Source: Streptomyces longispororuber (GTDB lineage: Bacteria; Actinomycetota; Actinomycetes; Streptomycetales; Streptomycetaceae). Taken from it: a DNA stretch of 54,580 nt. The translations under genes and the position numbers were made by a program. The notes beneath the pieces were generated by a model, which saw nothing but the letters and a program-made list of their open reading frames with translations, did not search any database and had not been told where the DNA came from. Shown here in pieces: positions 53,038 to 54,580 of the stretch (positions are counted from its first letter, which is position 1; every line of letters starts with the position of its first letter). Where the stretch lies: contig NZ_JAMOLN010000045.1 in NCBI RefSeq assembly GCF_024448165.1, positions 1 to 54,580 on the forward strand. The letters are read 5' to 3'.

Positions 53038-53994
53038 TTGAGTCAGCGACACGTCCCGGTCATGCTCCAGCGCTGCTTGGACATGTTGGCTCCGGCCCTG
53101 GCCCAGCCGGGGGCGGTCGTCGTCGACTGCACCCTCGGCCTCGGCGGGCACAGTGAGGCGCTGCTCTCCACGTTCCCCTCCTGCCGCCTCGTCGCGCTCG
53201 ACCGCGACAAGGAAGCGCTGCGGCTGTCCGGCGAGCGGCTCGCCCCCTTCGGCGACCGGGCCACCCTCGTGCACGCCGTCTACGACGAACTGCCCGAGGT
53301 CCTCGACCGGTTGGACGTCCCGCGCGTCCAGGGCGTCCTGTTCGACCTCGGCGTCTCCTCCATGCAGCTCGACGAGGCCGACCGCGGCTTCGCGTACGCC
53401 CAGGACGCGCCGCTCGACATGCGCATGGACCAGACGACCGGGATGAGCGCCGCCGAGGTCCTCAACACGTACGCCCCCGGTGAACTGGTGCGGATCCTGC
53501 GCCAGTACGGCGAGGAGAAGCAGGCCAAGCGCATTGTTTCGGCCATCGTGCGGGAGCGCGAGAAGGAGCCGTTCAGCAACAGCGCACGGCTCGTCGAGCT
53601 GATCCGTGACTCCCTGCCGCAGGCGGCCAAGCGCACCGGCGGCAACCCGGCCAAGCGCACCTTCCAGGCGCTGCGCATCGAGGTCAACGGCGAGCTGAGC
53701 GTTCTGGAGCGGGCCGTCCCCGCCGCGGTGAAGTCCCTGGCGGTCGGCGGCCGGATCGCCGTCCTGTCGTACCACTCGCTCGAGGACCGGCTGGTCAAGC
53801 AGGTCTTCGCGACCGGCGCCGCCACCACGGCGCCGCCCGGGCTGCCGGTCGTCCCCGAGCGCTACCAGCCGCGGCTCAAGCTGCTCACGCGCGGCGCCGA
53901 ACTCCCCACGGAGGAAGAGGTCGCCGAGAACCGCCGGGCCGCCCCGGCACGGCTGCGAGGTGCGCAGCGCATCCGCGAGGACGTGAACGGGTGA
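53038..53994 (+). CDS. rsmH: 16S rRNA (cytosine1402-N4)-methyltransferase
   Basis: 318 residues. [16 protein letters not shown] opening, SAM-binding [44 protein letters not shown] and [14 protein letters not shown] are all RsmH (MraW) blocks; [15 protein letters not shown] is near the end. It methylates C1402 in the ribosomal decoding centre. The start is TTG at 53038, with GAGAGGG ~4-5 nt upstream. It is the first gene of the Streptomyces dcw cluster, followed 36 bp later by the FtsL-like gene. Confidence 0.96.
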   Translation: MSQRHVPVMLQRCLDMLAPALAQPGAVVVDCTLGLGGHSEALLSTFPSCRLVALDRDKEALRLSGERLAPFGDRATLVHAVYDELPEVLDRLDVPRVQGVLFDLGVSSMQLDEADRGFAYAQDAPLDMRMDQTTGMSAAEVLNTYAPGELVRILRQYGEEKQAKRIVSAIVREREKEPFSNSARLVELIRDSLPQAAKRTGGNPAKRTFQALRIEVNGELSVLERAVPAAVKSLAVGGRIAVLSYHSLEDRLVKQVFATGAATTAPPGLPVVPERYQPRLKLLTRGAELPTEEEVAENRRAAPARLRGAQRIREDVNG

Positions 53995-54030
53995 GGGTCC
54001 AGTGAGGCACGCACGCGTGGAGGGGTGGTC

Positions 54031-54580
54031 ATGAGTGCTACGAGTGGCTCAAAAGGTTCGAAGGGTGCCCGGGGTTCCCAGGGCGCGCAAGGCGAACTAC
54101 GGGGGAGGGCCGCTCGGCTGGCGCGGCTGTTCCCGGTCCTGCCGTCCGGTGGCTCCCAGGCCGCCCGCACCCCGTTCGTCCTCCTCGTCGTCCTGCTGCT
54201 CGGCGGCGGACTCATCACGCTCCTGCTGCTGAACTCCTCGCTCAACGAAGGATCGTTCAAGCTCAGCAAGCTGAGGAAGCAGACCACCGAGCTCACCGAC
54301 GACGAGCAGGAACTGCAGCGCAAGGTCGACTCCTACTCGGCGCCCGACGCCCTCCAGCGCCGGGCCCGCGAGCTCGGCATGGTGCCCGGCGGCGACCCCG
54401 CCTTCCTCACCCCCGACGGCGCGGTCCGCGGGATGCCGAGCCCGGCCGCACTGCCCTCGCCGGTGCGCACGCGCGCACCCCGCCCACCGGAGGTCGTCCA
54501 GGCGCCCGCGAGCGCGACGCCCTCGGCGAGGACCTCCACCGCACCGTCCGCCGAACCGCCCGCGTCGGCCCGTCCGGCCG
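54031..54580 (+). CDS. ftsL: FtsL-type cell division protein, 3' end cut by window
   Basis: 183 residues visible. A ~45-residue cytoplasmic N-terminus has Gly-X-X repeats (GSKGSKGARGSQGAQG) then basic residues; one TM (~52-75, TPFVLLVVLLLGGGLITLLLL), then a short extracytoplasmic coiled coil (LSKLRKQTTELTDDEQELQR) ending ALQRRARELGMVPGG, and a Pro/Ala/Ser-rich tail to the window edge. This is the septum-formation-initiator/FtsL architecture expected between rsmH and pbpB. It bridges the divisome with FtsB/DivIC and FtsQ. ATG 54031 has GGAGGGG 7 nt upstream. Confidence 0.88.
   Translation, partial: MSATSGSKGSKGARGSQGAQGELRGRAARLARLFPVLPSGGSQAARTPFVLLVVLLLGGGLITLLLLNSSLNEGSFKLSKLRKQTTELTDDEQELQRKVDSYSAPDALQRRARELGMVPGGDPAFLTPDGAVRGMPSPAALPSPVRTRAPRPPEVVQAPASATPSARTSTAPSAEPPASARPA

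Noticed and set aside
52704..53156. Short frames in the rsmH upstream region on both strands
   Set aside because: They overlap the promoter or the rsmH start and show no family resemblance.

Overview
The window is a piece of core chromosome from a Streptomyces (or very close actinobacterium). The DNA is very GC-rich with strongly GC-biased third codon positions. GTG and TTG starts are common. Many genes lack a Shine-Dalgarno (SD) and carry a TANNNT -10 element only 6-8 nt before the start codon. The gene order, as I recall it, follows the S. coelicolor SCO2136-SCO2091 neighbourhood that ends in the dcw cell-division cluster. I found 53 protein genes (the first and last cut by the window edges), one regulatory leader-peptide gene, one TPP riboswitch, one trp attenuator and several operators, terminators and repeats. 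I saw no tRNA, rRNA, CRISPR array, transposase, integrase or prophage gene, and no sign of a recently acquired island.

Layout. 1-3350: two tandem NlpC/P60 cell-wall peptidase paralogues and an HExxH lipoprotein. 3354-7741: a PadR regulator and a divergent MATE exporter around a double palindromic operator, then a GT87-like membrane glycosyltransferase and a GT4 glycosyltransferase. 7907-14861: long-chain acyl-CoA ligase, metallophosphoesterase, SRPBCC protein, ArsA-like ATPase, DUF5304 protein, glucokinase GlkA and an EEP-fold hydrolase. 14858-18087 (minus): an ECF sigma factor coupled to a membrane-anchored candidate regulator, an acidic membrane protein and an alpha/beta hydrolase. 18273-23179: PlsC acyltransferase, the MacS/MacR two-component system, phosphofructokinase and a D-2-hydroxyacid dehydrogenase. 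23122-26649: fused anthranilate synthase TrpEG with its attenuator, divergent from class II DAHP synthase; together these are the entry and branch steps of aromatic amino acid synthesis. 26740-29225: iron box, bacterioferritin-associated ferredoxin, bacterioferritin, a sulfite-oxidase-like protein and DNase IV. 29277-38425: PASTA Ser/Thr kinase, the thiOSG operon under a TPP riboswitch, an FAD reductase, an Rv2175c-type DNA-binding protein, ThiE, MetF and a membrane protein with a Tyr/Gln-rich tail. 38472-46134: a desaturase-like FAD enzyme, DUF4126 protein, a TetR/YhgE/ABC operon with operator, a SAV_6107 HEPN protein and a methyltransferase. 46410-54580: DUF3040 protein, the coupled MoxR-DUF58-transglutaminase operon, beta-carbonic anhydrase, and the start of the dcw cluster (rsmH, ftsL).

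Regulation is the most informative layer. The clearest signals are the trp leader peptide with three Trp codons, the nested PadR operator, the TetR palindrome, the DmdR/IdeR-type iron box and the recurrent leaderless promoters. I did not find a convincingly new multi-gene system. The best leads are an HEPN protein of unknown role near the dcw cluster, a degenerate ABC ATPase paired with YhgE, a G-run cluster beside a hairpin in a gene-free stretch, and phosphofructokinase residues that resemble the PPi-dependent type.
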